A DNA stretch of 64,000 bases from Combretum micranthum (lineage: Eukaryota; Streptophyta; Magnoliopsida; Myrtales; Combretaceae), in the NCBI GenBank assembly GCA_024138025.1, contig JAMXBD010003423.1, positions 1-64,000 on the forward strand. The letters are read 5' to 3'. This document shows, piece by piece, positions 37,668 to 49,459 of this stretch (position 1 is its first letter; each line of letters starts with the position of its first letter). Below the pieces are notes generated by a model. That model was not told the DNA's origin. It did not search any database and saw only the letters and a list, made by a program, of their open reading frames with translations. Position numbers and translations under genes: made by a program.

Positions 37668-38583
37668 GTCAGCATTTCCATTTCTCGATCTCCATTCCTT
37701 CTAATCATATTATGTTATTACCATCAATCTCACATTTTTATTTAGGGCGTTTCCTCTCTTATCATTTTCTCGAATTCGACAGATGCCGCGCATTTCTAGG
37801 GTTTCTTTGCTTCTTACGTGATTGTGAAAATCGACCTTTTCCCCCTGTTTCGTCCGATTTTTTTCGTTTATTTTCTTATAAAACAAGCTCAAGAGTTGAA
37901 ATTAGGTGAAATTTTTGGGGTTTTTCGTTGTTTTAGGGTTTGTATCAGTTGATGATGTGTACGTTAAGGAAGTTAGCTGAATAGAGCTCATAGCAGACTA
38001 TCTGTGCTAATTTCACGTGCAATTTGTTATTTAATGTATTGAACTTGTGAATATATATGAGTTTTGCGTGTGCTTAGTGGTTTTTGAATGTATTAAGAAT
38101 CGGGGGTTGCTGTATATTAGCATGTACTGAAGCTTCTGGGAGAAAGATTGTAATTTTTGGGGGTAATTATCTTTTTTAGGTAAGGGGTAGCTATGGATCT
38201 GGTGTGGATTCTGATAGTTATGGATTGAATTGGAACTGGATATGATTTACCTTCAGAATGTTCTAGTTTTGCAAAAGATTGTTGTGAAACTAATGTGATT
38301 TGAACACGTACCCATGGGGTTTTTGTATGGTGTTCATGTTGATTTCTAGATGTGCAGCCGATTGCAATCTACTAGACTTCAATGGTACCATCATTTTGTT
38401 ATGAGTTGAATGTAGCAATAGCAGGATATGGGGTTGTTTTTCTACATGATCAATACCTATTTTCTCTGAGGTTCATTTATGCATTTATGTCGTTTGTAGC
38501 ACGTTTCTTTAATTCTGCTATATGGATTTTGGTTTGCTTTTGTTTGATCATTTTGCCATTGTAATTGAAGAATTTGAACGGGG

Positions 38584-40753
38584 ATGGAGGGAGCTGGGGG
38601 AGGTGGAGCATCAGTTGCAGAACCTTTAAACCAGTGGAGACATGATGCTTGGAGGGTTTATCAGTATTATCTTGATAAGTCTACACCTCATGTTACTTAT
38701 AGATGGATTGGAACTGCTGCTTTAATAGCTGTTCTTTTGGAGGATCTATTACACTCAGGGATTCTTTATTATTTGTTATGGTCTGGGAATATATCTGTTG
38801 AATCTGTTGATTGGGTTCTTATCACCATTAGTGGATCCTGAGTTGGAAAAACCAGATGGGCCTCTCCTACCAACCAAAGGTTCTGATGAGTTCAAGCCAT
38901 TCATTCGCCGGCTTCCTGAGTTTAAGTTCTGGTACCTAAAATGTTCTTCATTTTTGAGTCTTAATGATGCTTCTTGTTCCTTTTATTTTTAATTCTTATG
39001 ACTTGGAAATTTCCAATATTATATGTTATGAAGACACTAATTAATTTAGATTAAAACAATTCATTTTTTGTCATAGAGAAGTCCATTGCGATTATTTAAG
39101 CATGAGCTTCTTCATTTGCCAAGTTTATCGATGTGTTTTTAATTAGATATTTAGGTATAGGAGTTCTGTGCAACATCAATATCTGCAAAATTGCTTACCA
39201 TTATATATCAAGGAAGCCACCATCAGGTTCTGCAGTAGACCTCACTGCACCACTGCTTTGACTTCCTTGCTTTATAAACAAATGACTGGTTTATTTACTG
39301 GGGCAAAAAATAAAAACTTGATTGGTTTAAGGCCAACCAGATGTCAGGCCCTAATTAGATCAGTGTGCCTTGAAAGCTAATAATTAGTGTATTTCCAGCA
39401 GAAATTTCATCTCCCTTTTTTGGTACTATGTAAGCTAAAATGTCTCAAATCTCATAAATAAGTTTTTGGCTTAGGCAATACCTTTTATTTTTCAATTAAA
39501 TAATATATTACTTAGCTCTCTTCTTGGAGAAGGCATGAACTCAAATCCTTTCAAATGAAAGGATTGCTGTTTGGGAGGTCCTGGTAACTTTGTCCTGCAT
39601 TGAACATAAAGTAACACACAATCTTTTGAACAAATGGTAGTGATGCTTCCATGCATACTCAGCACTTTCTTGGTTTTTAACCTGTAATTGCCCTTTATAT
39701 AAGTATATTTCAAGGTCCTGGATCAGGATTTAATGTTTATAACCAATTATGAAGGAGCTTGGAAATTGATTGCCAGTTGTGGCTATGGCAAATGATGGTA
39801 TTGATGAAATACAAACATACATTCTTGTGATGTTAAAGCAGTTGACACTATTGCTTCTAGTGCCCTTATTATTTATTTTGTAACGTATCGTTTGTGGGAA
39901 AGTTCGTTTCTCTTAACTCTGAAAGTCTAGTTATTGGCTGTCTATCCAAAAAAGGCTCTTGTTATTGGCTCATTGGGATACACCTGTTGCTGTTTAGCTA
40001 ATTGCTATTAGTCTATTTTGGTAATTCACCTGGCTAATTATTGCTCACAATATATTATGGTTATCTTCCTAAACATGTGATGGTGGGTATTGGTTTGACC
40101 AGTACATTTCTATGGTTCTGTCAATATAGTAATGTCATTGTTTTGTGATGGCCATCATGGTGAACTTGTCCTTGAAATAATATAATAATCTTATCCTTAT
40201 TTTGAAATCTTTTGTGAAGTGGCCCAGGCCTATTTACATAATTATGATATCTGTCACTCATCAGTAATAGCAGGTTTTTACTGAAATGTGACTCTTTCCA
40301 TATTGGATTGCAGGCACTCTATAACATCAGCATTTTTGATTGGATTCTTCATGACTTTCTTTTCCATGTTTGATGTTCCCGTCTTCTGGCCTATATTGCT
40401 CTTCTACTGGTTTGTTCTCTTTTTCCTCACAATGAGGCGCCAAGTTGCTCACATGATCAAATACAAGTATATCCCATTTAGCATTGGCAAACAGGTAAGT
40501 TTCATATTGCAGCATTTGATAATATTTGCTTTAGCTGCTGCATTTACCTTCATATGTGTTATCCAAAAAACAGAAAAAAAAAAAAAAACCTTCATACGTG
40601 TCCATCTGTTATTAGTTGCTAATTGTATTAGCAGAAGTGAGTTATATATAGTGTTATTTGCAAATGGCCTTTGAGTATACTAATTCATTAATTTAACAGA
40701 AATATGGTGGGAAGAAGTCTTCAGCTAGCAGCAGTGGTTCCCGTGGAGATTGA
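38584..40753 (+). CDS. RER1: RER1 family ER retrieval receptor, with internal 2-base frameshift
   Basis: Exons are 38584-38931, 40314-40494 and 40700-40753. RER1 is a small four-pass membrane protein of the early Golgi that returns escaped ER membrane proteins in COPI vesicles. Conserved text includes [65 protein letters not shown] and [19 protein letters not shown]. The start is the family start (MEG...). In exon 1, after GCTGTT at 38731-38736, the frame shifts: upstream frame 1 runs to a stop near 38841, while the conserved [10 protein letters not shown] segment is in the next frame. Against the family, two bases are missing in the first membrane segment; restoring the length gives 194 residues, the normal size. 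Everything else, including splice sites, is normal. It is either a recent null allele or a sequence error. Confidence 0.88.
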
Positions 40754-42300
40754 AGTGGGTCAGTTGAGGAGGATAGTACTCAAATGAAGTAAAGTAATTG
40801 CTGCTGAATAGTTGATGATATTCATTTTTTCCCCCCTTTTAGTGACATGAAGTTGGTAAAAATAGAATTGATCATGTAGTTACCAACAAATGGTTTCATT
40901 CTGCTCCTGGGCTTTCCTGATGTCAAAGAAAATGCGTAATCCTGCAATGGATTTTATTGTTATGATACGTGATATTGAGATTGGTTCAACCTTTCAGATA
41001 GGTAGTAGTATAGTTTGCTTATTACTGAAACACTTAAACCATGTCATGTTTCTATCCATAGCTTTTAGTGGAACCGCGTCCAGTGGAGTTTAGCATTGCA
41101 GTTTGTCCTTCTATGGAGACATGCTATGCTATAATCACTTGGCCTATTGGGAGTGCTATGGAAGTTGGAACTGCATACCTGGCTCTTCTGAATTGTCTTC
41201 TTTTTTTCTTTTTTTTCGCTGTATTTATTTTGTGTCTAAGAGTATGCCATTTGATAAATTATCGTGTATGTATTTGATCTCTCTTTCAGACCTATTTTTT
41301 CAAAAGAATGATGATTAAAAAAAGAGAATTGAAAAGTGAAAGTTACATGTTCTTAAAAAATAATAAAAATTGTTACTTATTCATCCGGGGGAAAATTTTT
41401 TAATTTCTAATAAAAATGAATAAATTAGAAGAGTGGATAAGTTTCATCGTCGGCGGGCCATCAGTAAAGTTTTGGGGGTTGTTTTGACATTTCAGCACGC
41501 AGCTGCTTGTCGGTGGGTGGACGATATTTTGTGGTCAACCTGGGTGGGCGGTATGGACAAAGTCAGCCGGGTTTTGGCGGCTTCTCTATCTGAATGCGGT
41601 CTCGGTTGGCTGAAGATCGGAACCAAGTTGCACGCCGAGTCCTCAAATCTCATCTCGACAGGAATGTTCATGGATTACTAATCGACTTAACCTCATTTGT
41701 CATGAATCAAACCATGAGTTCACTAGAACTTTTGTAGGGTGTACCTTGGTGTAAATTACGAAGAAAATCATGTTTGAAGTTCTTTCATCAGAAAAAGCCC
41801 CTCTTTGGCCGAGGGAAAAGGAAAAAAAAAAAAAAGTGATAGTCCTCGGGTCTGTTTGTTTTGGGTTTTTTCCGGTAGATACAGATACTTTTTCAAACTT
41901 TTTGTTAACAAATTATTTATCAAGAAATAGATGTAAATAAAAAAAAGTTGACAGTTTTCATCAAAAGATCAAATAAAACAAATGTAGATAAAATTTAGAT
42001 GTAAATTAGATATATTTAAACATATTATTTTAAAAAAGATACAAATACAAATGAAAAACAGACAATCCAAGCATGCATCTCCAAAGTTGTGAGCTCTCTC
42101 TGCTGTCAAGAGTTCTACCCTTTAAGGAGGGCTTTGCCCTGCCTTTTGACCGCTGCTGCGCATTTCCTTTCCCTTCCATCAAAGTTGTCAGACTGTCGCC
42201 ATAGCCTCTCAACCTTCCACTCTGTTTTGTTAAACTTCTTCCAAGGTCATACACTTGAAACCCTAACATAACCCAAACCTAATGAGCCATTGGTAGTCAT
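40754..42300. other. RER1 3' flank; two GC-richer patches of unknown nature
   Basis: The RER1 3' untranslated region probably extends some hundred bases past 40753. At 41430-41680 and 42060-42270 the composition rises sharply. The first has an open frame of 82 codons (GGMDKVSRVLAASLSECGLG) and the second has frames of 60-79 codons on both strands. None resembles a family known to me. Confidence 0.4.
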
Positions 42301-44040
42301 CATTTGACTCTAATTTGTAAGTGCTAAAATATGTCTTAATTAAGTGATTTATAAATAAATTATGAAAATAATATTTTAAATACTTTTCACACAAGATAGA
42401 AACAATTGTGTTTGAAGCTGTATCACTGGCCAAGGCAAATTTTTAAGAAAAAGGAATTTCTAGTGAAAAAAAGAAAACACAACTATGTCTCATTCGTGTC
42501 CTGTCTAGACTTCTATTTTGAAAAATATTAGGTGAGAAAATGCAAGTAATGACACAATCATGTCCTAGTCGTATCTTGACTAGATTTCAACACGAGCTTT
42601 GTTTGAACTTTAAGAGGTGAAAGTCTACCAATTTTGAGAAGATAATGTTCATACAGTTTCTTTAGGAAAGTTTCAAGCTATAAAACTTTCCATTCATGAA
42701 GAAACTACTTTCCTAAATTAACAAATTCACATATCAATTTTAAAGATTCCTCATTCTCATTCAAGAAAATCAACTTTCTAGTATCAAGAGAGGCAAATTT
42801 CATATTATGGATGAAGGCTCATTTTAGCTAAAAAGCAGCTTCATACAAAGGAAAGATCCAAACTTTGAAGACAAACACCATCAATTTCGAATTTCATCTT
42901 CTAGGTCAAGTAAATCGAGATCTAGGCCTCAACTGCATTGAAAAAGGCATTGTGACAAGGGTTAACAAGTTATTTTGATGTTTGAGCTCTCTCTTTATGT
43001 TCTCATTGCGAATTCAAATGATGAGTAAAACTATTTTGTCTTGATATTGATAAACTCTAGGTTTCTTATATAATTTGTTTATCTTATTTCCAAATTATTT
43101 ATTGATTTTTCTTGAATCTAATTGTATTTGCTTTTATTGCTTATCTTGTTTTAAGGTAAGTGCCACATTTAGTATCTAAATTTTGTCAATTTGTGCAATT
43201 AATTACCTGAAGTTTTAGAAACTTTGTTCATTTTTACAATTAACTATTTTAAAATTTGCCAAATTTTGCAATTATCTACTTGAAACTTTACTTATTTTTA
43301 CAATCAACCATCTCATTTAGATATTATGAATGAACTCAAAAAGTTTTTAAATAGTAAATTAACACTTTTTAAACTTTAGGTAATTAATTGCACAAGTTGA
43401 CAAAGTTTAAATACTAAATGTAACATTACCTTGAATTAATAAACCACAATATTGATTTTGCTCTAGTTAAATAATGGATTACCTTAGTGAATTGACCTAC
43501 ACAATTAGAGAGAATTGCATGCAATCATAGACATTGAACAACATCAATCTCTAGGATTAAGGTCAAACTTAATAAGATAATTCTATATCGATAATGCCAT
43601 TAGAGTTTTTAACTAGAAAGACATTTTAGTTAATTAATCTAGATTTAGAATTTGATAATTTCAATAGAGATATCGAACTACATTAAGAGTTTCTACTGTT
43701 CAAGAATAATCACAATAAAAACTGGAATTGTCTTGCATAAAATCACATAAATACATAGTAGGGATTCAAAATCTAAACAATTCTTGCAAATTGGTAAATC
43801 ATATTTAAAATCTTGATTTGTGATTGATCATTTAATAATTATTAGTTTCTTTACAAACCTGAAGTTTATTGGTTAAATCTTAGGAGAAATGTGAGTATTG
43901 ATCCTCATTGATCCCTACGGGATGATATTTGTATTTAATCCATGCATTTACCTTTCACAATCCTACTTTTGAACTATGTGTGAGATTTTTAGCTTGTTAT
44001 TTATTACTACGATTTGCAACAATTATCCTTGGCACATGTG
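42301..44040 (+). mobile_element. Gypsy-like non-coding remnant, plus orientation
   Basis: The stretch runs from AAGTGCTAAAATATGTCTTA near 42318 to GATCCCTACGGGATGATA near 43909 and the text after it. I associate this style with the region around the LTR and primer site of plant Ty3/gypsy elements. It corresponds in reverse to the remnants at 5391-7260 and 26200-27640. The MITE at 43155-43430 interrupts it. No coding frame is present. Confidence 0.4.
43155..43430. mobile_element. MITE, 276 bp, inside the gypsy-like remnant
   Basis: The left end GGTAAGTGCCACATTTAGTA matches the reverse complement of the right end, GGTAATGTTACATTTAGTAT. The match extends through GTGCAATTAATTACCT, about 55 bases in all. 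It is flanked by TTGTTTTAA and TTGAATTAA (7 of 9 alike), a 9-bp duplication of Mutator type. The repeated TTTGTCAA and TTGCAATTA words recall the pair at 29.2-29.8 kb. Confidence 0.65.
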
Positions 44041-44650
44041 GAACCGAAAGAACCCCACAAACATGGAAAAAAGTATTGGGTAGGTGACACATACCACGTG
44101 GATGTACATGTGGTGTATAATTCCTAACTATATGCTAACACATGGACAATGTAGTAGGTGGTTTTCAAAGTAAACACCACCCATAGACCCACATGTTAAA
44201 GCCATGGTGTTATACTCACTAAATCTTTTCTCCACAAACACGACACTAGAACCTTAACTAACCCCCTAACAAAGCTACCCTACATCTAAACATCTTCCCT
44301 TATCTTCAAAACCCTAACCATACATTTGTCTACCTTCTCCTTTCTCTATGTTATGCTTCCAACATGAAGCTTAACCATAATTTCTATCGCCATTAGCAAT
44401 GCCATTTACCTTATGGTAGTAGATTGCTGCTTTTAACTCGAGCAACATCAATCTCCATTGCTCCTTCTCTGCTTCAACTATTCAATTCCTCTTTTCATTT
44501 TTCTTTTACTTTGTATATAGTCTATTTGTTTAAGTCATTGACTTATTGGATGAGTTCTATGCTTTAGCTATATCATCTTTATATTAGAGTTAGGTCTTGC
44601 CATGCTTTTTGTTTCTCATTAATGTAGAGTATGTTATCTCTTACCTTTTT
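44041..44650. other. Probable 5' part or flank of the LINE
   Basis: No frame is recognisable. The CT-rich text near 44330-44500, just before ORF1, could be the 5' untranslated region of the LINE, but its start cannot be fixed. Confidence 0.35.
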
Positions 44651-45367
44651 TCTATGCAAATGGCTGATGCTGATAACCCTTTTACCCATAAACAAGTCAA
44701 TATCAGAGATGAAGACTACTTGCTTATTGTTGATCTTGACACACATGGAGCAAAATATGCCTCAAACAAAGAAGTGTTGGTTTATCATATTATTTATGAT
44801 AAATTAGAAGACAAAGCAGTTGTAGTCTTTGTTTTAAAGAAGTTACAAAAACTGCATGGAAGCTATGAAATAGTAGCATCTAAGACAAATCTATATGTTG
44901 CACTTTTGCTGATATGCAACATATATGGAAGGTTATTAGAGATGACCCTTGGTCTTTCGTAGGAAGACTATTAGTTCAAATGCTTGAGAATCATACCAAA
45001 ATCTGGAGGATGTGCCTTTAAACAAGTGTCCTTTTTGGGTTTACTTGCATGGGCTTAAGCTCAATAAAATGATAGATATTAAAGTCGTGAAGTTATGGGC
45101 GGCGATGGGAGAAGTCCTAGAATGCGAGCCTAGGAATCTTAAAGGAGAAGCAATGTGGGGTTTACTTTAGGAGAGAGTTAACTTAGATTAGTTTGTCCCA
45201 ATGAAGGCAAGAATATAGTGGGAGTTGAAATAAAAATGACGGGTACTTTATTAACTTCAAATATGAGAAACTTTCTAACATTTGATCTAAATGTAGATAC
45301 TTTGGCCATTCTACTATTGGCTGCGAATTAAAGAGTGGAAACTAGAATTTTGGGTCTTGGTTGAGGG

Positions 45368-45999
45368 TAAAGCTATGTGAATAGATCATGCAGGCTAACT
45401 TGCCCTACCACACTTTAGCCTACGGGTTATGCGAGTTAGCTTACTTTGGCCTCTATACAGGTCAAAATCTTTAGCCTAATCTGCCCCGCATGGATTGTTC
45501 GATTAAACGGGTTGGCCTGCAAATTCGCTAATATTTTCCTTTTATTGAAAAGAATTATAAGAATTTAAATTTAAATGTAGAATATATTTCTTTTTATCTC
45601 ATAGTTAGTGCATACTAATCCTATGTAATAATCGTGTACAGAAAAATTATAGACTTTTATTTTAAAATTTTTTTCTTTAGCATGGCAAGAAAAGATTCAT
45701 CATAGAAATTATCAATTAATATTGTGTTACTTATTGTAAATAAAAACATCTAAATATCTAATAGATATAAAAGAAAAAAGTATTGATAAAAGGACTAAAG
45801 ATATGTGAACATAATGTTAAAGTTTGAAAGTTTGGAACATAAAATCCATAAAAATTACATAATCAACATTCAAGAACTAAATAATAGAAAAGTGAAATGA
45901 AAAGGAAAGAGAGAGGGTAACATAATAGGGTTTTTTTTTTCTTTTTTTTTTAAGTATAGGTCTGTGGGCCCACATAACTCGCCTACATGCACAGCTCTA
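45368..45999. mobile_element. hAT-type non-autonomous element (632 bp) in LINE ORF1
   Basis: The ends are TAAAGCTATGT and the complement of TAGAGCTGTGC (8 of 11 alike). They are flanked by GTTGAGGG (45360-45367) and GTTGAGAG (46000-46007), an 8-bp duplication with one mismatch, as made by hAT transposases. Removing it restores the WLRAP motif of the host LINE ORF. There is no coding capacity. Confidence 0.7.
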
Positions 46000-46384
46000 G
46001 TTGAGAGCTCCTTTTGTTTGACCCTATTTAGATGGGTCACCAAATAACACATCACTTGCTCATTCATTCTCCATTAGAGCTTTCTCAAGTGAATCTTCAT
46101 TAGCTTTCTTCTTCCTCCTATACGTGGAAAGAGTAAAGCTTTAAACCTCAACACACTTGTAACAAGTAGTATAAGAACATAGATCCTAACTAGGTGTATA
46201 TATTCGACCACCCTTAAGAAATTTCACAAACTAGCAAGCATTCAAACACTCTTTGATTTCATCCTTATCCTAAAACACTTCAAACCAGCCAAGTCTTACC
46301 TATGATTCCCCATCCCTTACCTTTATGTAAGAAGACTAAGAAGTCACTAGTCCCATCAAGTCTCAATCATCCTATCTACCTCTA

Positions 46385-46389
46385 AAGTC
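46385..46389 (+). repeat. Target-site duplication of the copia element, left
   Basis: AAGTC here and at 53785-53789. The match extends a few bases further on both sides, to AAAGTCTA. Confidence 0.75.
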
Positions 46390-46465
46390 TATAGGATTTT
46401 TAGATTTTTTATATTACCTTGTCAATGTTTTATTTTTCTGTTATATATATTTTTATTTTTTTTCA
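46390..46465 (+). repeat. Copia 5' LTR, 76 bp
   Basis: The sequence reads TATAGGATTTTTAG... to ...TTTTTTTCA and matches the 3' LTR at 53716-53784, including TTTTTTAT, CAATGTTTTATTTTTCTGTT and ATATA. The LTR boundary is fixed by the primer-binding site immediately after it and by the target duplication before it. This is far shorter than the LTRs usual for coding copia elements. Confidence 0.75.
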
Positions 46466-46481
46466 TGGTATCACAGCCTAG
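46466..46481 (+). other. Primer-binding site (initiator Met tRNA type)
   Basis: TGGTATCACAGCC directly follows the 5' LTR. The usual plant copia site is TGGTATCAGAGC, so one base differs within the core. Confidence 0.8.
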
Positions 46482-46659
46482 TCGGTTTCTCTTATTTTCC
46501 TATTATGGTAGAATCATTATGGATGATTCCACTCTAAAAAATCAATCCATCACACCATGAACCAAACTTATGTTTGGTACATATGCTGGTGAAGGTATAA
46601 CAAAAATTGCCAAACCTATGACACCATCAATTGTCGATCAACATTCTCTCTAAATTATC

Positions 46660-47440
46660 CAACATAAATTGAATGGGGTAAATTTCAGAGAGTGATTTCA
46701 GCCAGTAAAATTAGTGATTTGTGGTAGAGGAAAATTAGGCTATTTAATCGGTACTATCAATGCTTTTGAATGTGGTTTAGATGAAAATGCAGCATGGGAG
46801 GTGAAGGATTCCCTTGTGATGACATGGCTTATAAATTCTATGGAGCCACGAATTGGAAGAACATACTTATTTTGTGAAACAACAAGAGATATATGGGAGA
46901 ATGTGCAAGAGATTTATTCGAATCTGGAGAATACATCTCAATGTTTTGAGATAAGATCTCGCCTTAGAACAATTATTCAAGATAATATGAGTGTGATAGA
47001 ATATTTTAATTTACTAATGGAGTTGTGGTTGGAAATGGATCTCTTTTACGAGATAGATTGGAGATGCATGGAAGATGGAGCAAAACATACAAAGATGCAA
47101 GAAAAAGATAAGGTCTTTGATTTTCTACACGGGTTGAATTTTGACTTAGATGAAGTGAGAGGTCATCTACTTGGGAAGCAGCCATTACCAACAATTAAGG
47201 AGGCTTTTGCAAAATTCCATCATGAGGAAAGTCACAGACGAATGATGTTAGTGACAAAGCAAGATGATCTCGACAATAGTGCTTCAGTGTTGGCTGTCGA
47301 TTCTTCTCATTCATTATAGGTTGGAGATTCTTGTCGAAGAACACTTTCACAAGAGGACAATGGTGTGATTATTGTCGCAAGCCCATCCATACAAGAGACA
47401 CTTATTGGAAACTTCATGGCAAGCTATAAAATGCAAAAAC
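46660..47440 (+). pseudogene. Copia gag remnant
   Basis: One frame is open from 46714 to 47319. Upstream the same frame continues with NGVNFRE and a stop where Trp is expected. The GRGKLGYL, NSMEPRIGRTYLF and VFDFLHGLNFDLDEVRG segments are typical of copia gag. A decayed zinc knuckle, WCDYCRKPIHTRDTYWKLHG, follows at about 47368-47430 in a shifted frame. Gag would form the particle that packages the element RNA. Confidence 0.8.
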
Positions 47441-47689
47441 TAAGCCATGGCAAAAAAGGTACCAAGGTGTTCGAAATGCCCAAATGGTAGAGGTTGTTCC
47501 TTCAACAACTTTAGTAATAGCTGTTGTTCCTTTAAGAAGTCCAAAAATGGGATCGAATATGACGTCAGATAACTCTCCTTCAACAAATATTGGGTTAGAC
47601 TCAAATTAATTGTGATGATAGTAAGATAACTGAGTCCTCCTTGGTAGCCATAGCCAAACAAAGTACTTGTCTGTATCTCTCTAATAATT

Positions 47690-47975
47690 TGAAAGGGGGT
47701 ACTTGGATCATAGATACATGAGCTTCTGACCATATGTGTAACTTCAAACAATACTTTGATAATTTAAGCATCTGTGATAATTTAAGCAAGATATTTGTAG
47801 CTAATGGAGATTTCATAGTTGCAAGAGGAAAAGAGATAGTACACTTGGGTGGTTTGAAATTAAAACATACATTTTTTGTTCCTAAATTAAAATATAACTT
47901 GCTATCAGTAAGTAAGTTAGTTAAAGATATAAAATGCCAAGTGTTATTCACCTCATGCAATTGTGTTTTGTAGGA
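47690..47975 (+). pseudogene. Copia protease remnant
   Basis: The active-site text is TWIIDT, then a TGA where Gly of the D-T/S-G triad is expected, then ASDHM, so the protease is dead. FVPKLKYNLLSVSKL follows, the standard end of the domain. Text after CNCVL stops at a TAG and then jumps into integrase, skipping the pre-integrase zinc-binding region. Confidence 0.8.
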
Positions 47976-47979
47976 CCAG

Positions 47980-48960
47980 TATTCGAGGAAGATGATTGGT
48001 AGTCCTAGTGATATTTGGGGACCTTCTCAGATTTCCACTTATAATGGTTATAAATGGTTTGTTACATTTACTGATGACCATTCACAGGTTTGTTGGGTGT
48101 TTCTCTTGGAAGAAAAATAGAATATCTTCCATGTGTTAAATCAATTTCATAAATTTGTGATGAATGTTTTCAAAGAAAACATTTAAATAGTCCGCACTGA
48201 TAACGCTAAGGAGAATTTCGCCAATGAATTTGGGCACTATCTTAATAAGAATGGTATTGTACACCAAAGATCACGTTCATATACTTCTCAACAAAATGAT
48301 ATTGCAGAACGGAAGAATAGACATCTTCTAGACATCGCAAGCGCCAGGGTGTTTACTAAATTTGTTCCAAACACTTTTTGAGGTGATGCAGCGTTAACTA
48401 CTGCTTATCTTATCAATCGTATTCCTTCAAAGGTCCTTAATTTTATAACTCCTCTAAGTGTTCTTCTAGACACATATCCCACATGTTCCTTGTTGAATTC
48501 CTTATCACCCAAAATATTTGGTTGTACAATGTTCTTTATAAACAATACCTAAATAAATATAAATTGGAATCTCAAGCTCTAAAAGGGATGTTCATTGGTT
48601 ATTCTCCATCTCAAAAGGGGTATAAATGTTACCATCCACCGACAAAACATGTCTATATTACTGTAGGCATTTTTTCTTAGAAAATCAACCATACTTCAAT
48701 TCAACTAATCAGAGGGACTTAAAATACAACAAGGACTACATGATTTACCTCTTTTTCTTGATTTTAGCTACTTCAACTTCGAGGTTTCTGTTTCTAAACC
48801 TGAGTTGTCGCTACCAAATACTTGTTATCTACTGAATTCATCACCTGACATTATCCATCAGCCACAACCCAGCCATGATCATACTCATCCTTTAGAGAAT
48901 GATCAAATTTTGGAACCCTCTAGACCATAATCTATTCAAGAAAAGGATGAACTCAAAGTT
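47980..48960 (+). pseudogene. Copia integrase remnant
   Basis: The three acidic catalytic positions are still visible: Asp in SDIWGP near 48010, Asp in VRTDNAKE near 48200, and Glu in IAERKNRHLLD near 48305. Several stops lie between them. The zinc-binding N-terminus is missing. After the core, LEIGMFIGYSP-like text (ALKGMFIGYSPSQKGYKCY) marks the usual region before reverse transcriptase. Confidence 0.78.
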
Positions 48961-48972
48961 TATACAGGGAGA

Positions 48973-48977
48973 CCAAA
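48973..48977 (+). repeat. Target-site duplication of element A, left
   Basis: CCAAA here and at 51980-51984. When one copy and the element are removed, the copia frame reads YTGRPNLQPLVQSNEG without interruption. Confidence 0.85.
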
Positions 48978-49148
48978 TGTAAGGACCTTGAGTCGCTATT
49001 AATTAAAACATGTGCAAATCCAGTTCCCCAGTCACATATAACCTTCAGGATTACATGTAAGGTTGTTTGTAAAGAGAAAGTTTGTAGAATTGCTCGCACA
49101 CACTTGTAATAAAACCATTCCAATAGCATTTGGCTAAGGAAACCATGA

Positions 49149-49169
49149 TATATATATATATATATATAT
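49149..49169. repeat. (TA)n microsatellite
   Basis: About ten TA units inside element A. Confidence 0.85.
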
Positions 49170-49378
49170 TACATTACAAAACCTTATTGTCCTATTAAAC
49201 ATAGGACTTAGGGCTATAATACTTATTTACGTACTTAATATTACAAAACATTGATTTGAGATCAAACCTATATCAAAATACATGTATGACTATCAAAATT
49301 TCTACCTATATATTACATTGTTCCAAAACATATTTCTTCTAATCTATTACAAAAGATTTCCTTATAATCCCGGGATTC

Positions 49379-49459
49379 CTATCCGTTCAAATCATCCAAA
49401 AAGTCTTTAAAATCAGTTTCATAACCCATTTGAGTATAAAACTCGTCATCATCAATACT
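49379..49459 (-). other. Short acidic frame after splice-acceptor-like site, element A
   Basis: On the minus strand, GTGTACTGCC, TTTGGCTCATG and CTTTTTCAAG precede a frame reading SIDD, then DEFYTQMGYETDFKDFLDD, then LNG and TAG. The position, about 400-480 bases from the element end, matches elements B, C and D. Function unknown. Confidence 0.5.

Larger units (their letters stand above)
44657..46389 (+). pseudogene. L1-type LINE ORF1 remnant (DUF4283-like, zinc knuckle)
   Basis: After an opening MADADNPF, the frame is broken by several shifts and stops. Landmarks of the plant L1 ORF1 protein are visible in order: LNKCPFWVYLHGLKLNKM near 45015, a GEVLECEP segment, then YEKLSNI*SKCRYFGHSTIGC (a decayed CCHC zinc knuckle) near 45260-45330, and NFGSWLRAP, which is split by the MITE at 45368-45999 and rejoins exactly when the MITE is removed. 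ORF1 proteins bind LINE RNA. The copia element at 46390 interrupts the region after this point. Confidence 0.7.

Noticed and set aside
37360..37704. Open frame of 114 codons before RER1
   Set aside because: Its Ser/Leu-rich peptide comes from the CT-rich leader; there is no conserved domain, and the region fits a non-coding first exon.
40288..40674. Open frame of 128 codons treated as a separate gene
   Set aside because: Its first part is RER1 exon 2; the rest is read-through into intron 2 after the donor at 40495.
49149..49169. TA runs as origins or regulatory elements
   Set aside because: Microsatellites of this kind are frequent throughout the window and nothing else supports a function.
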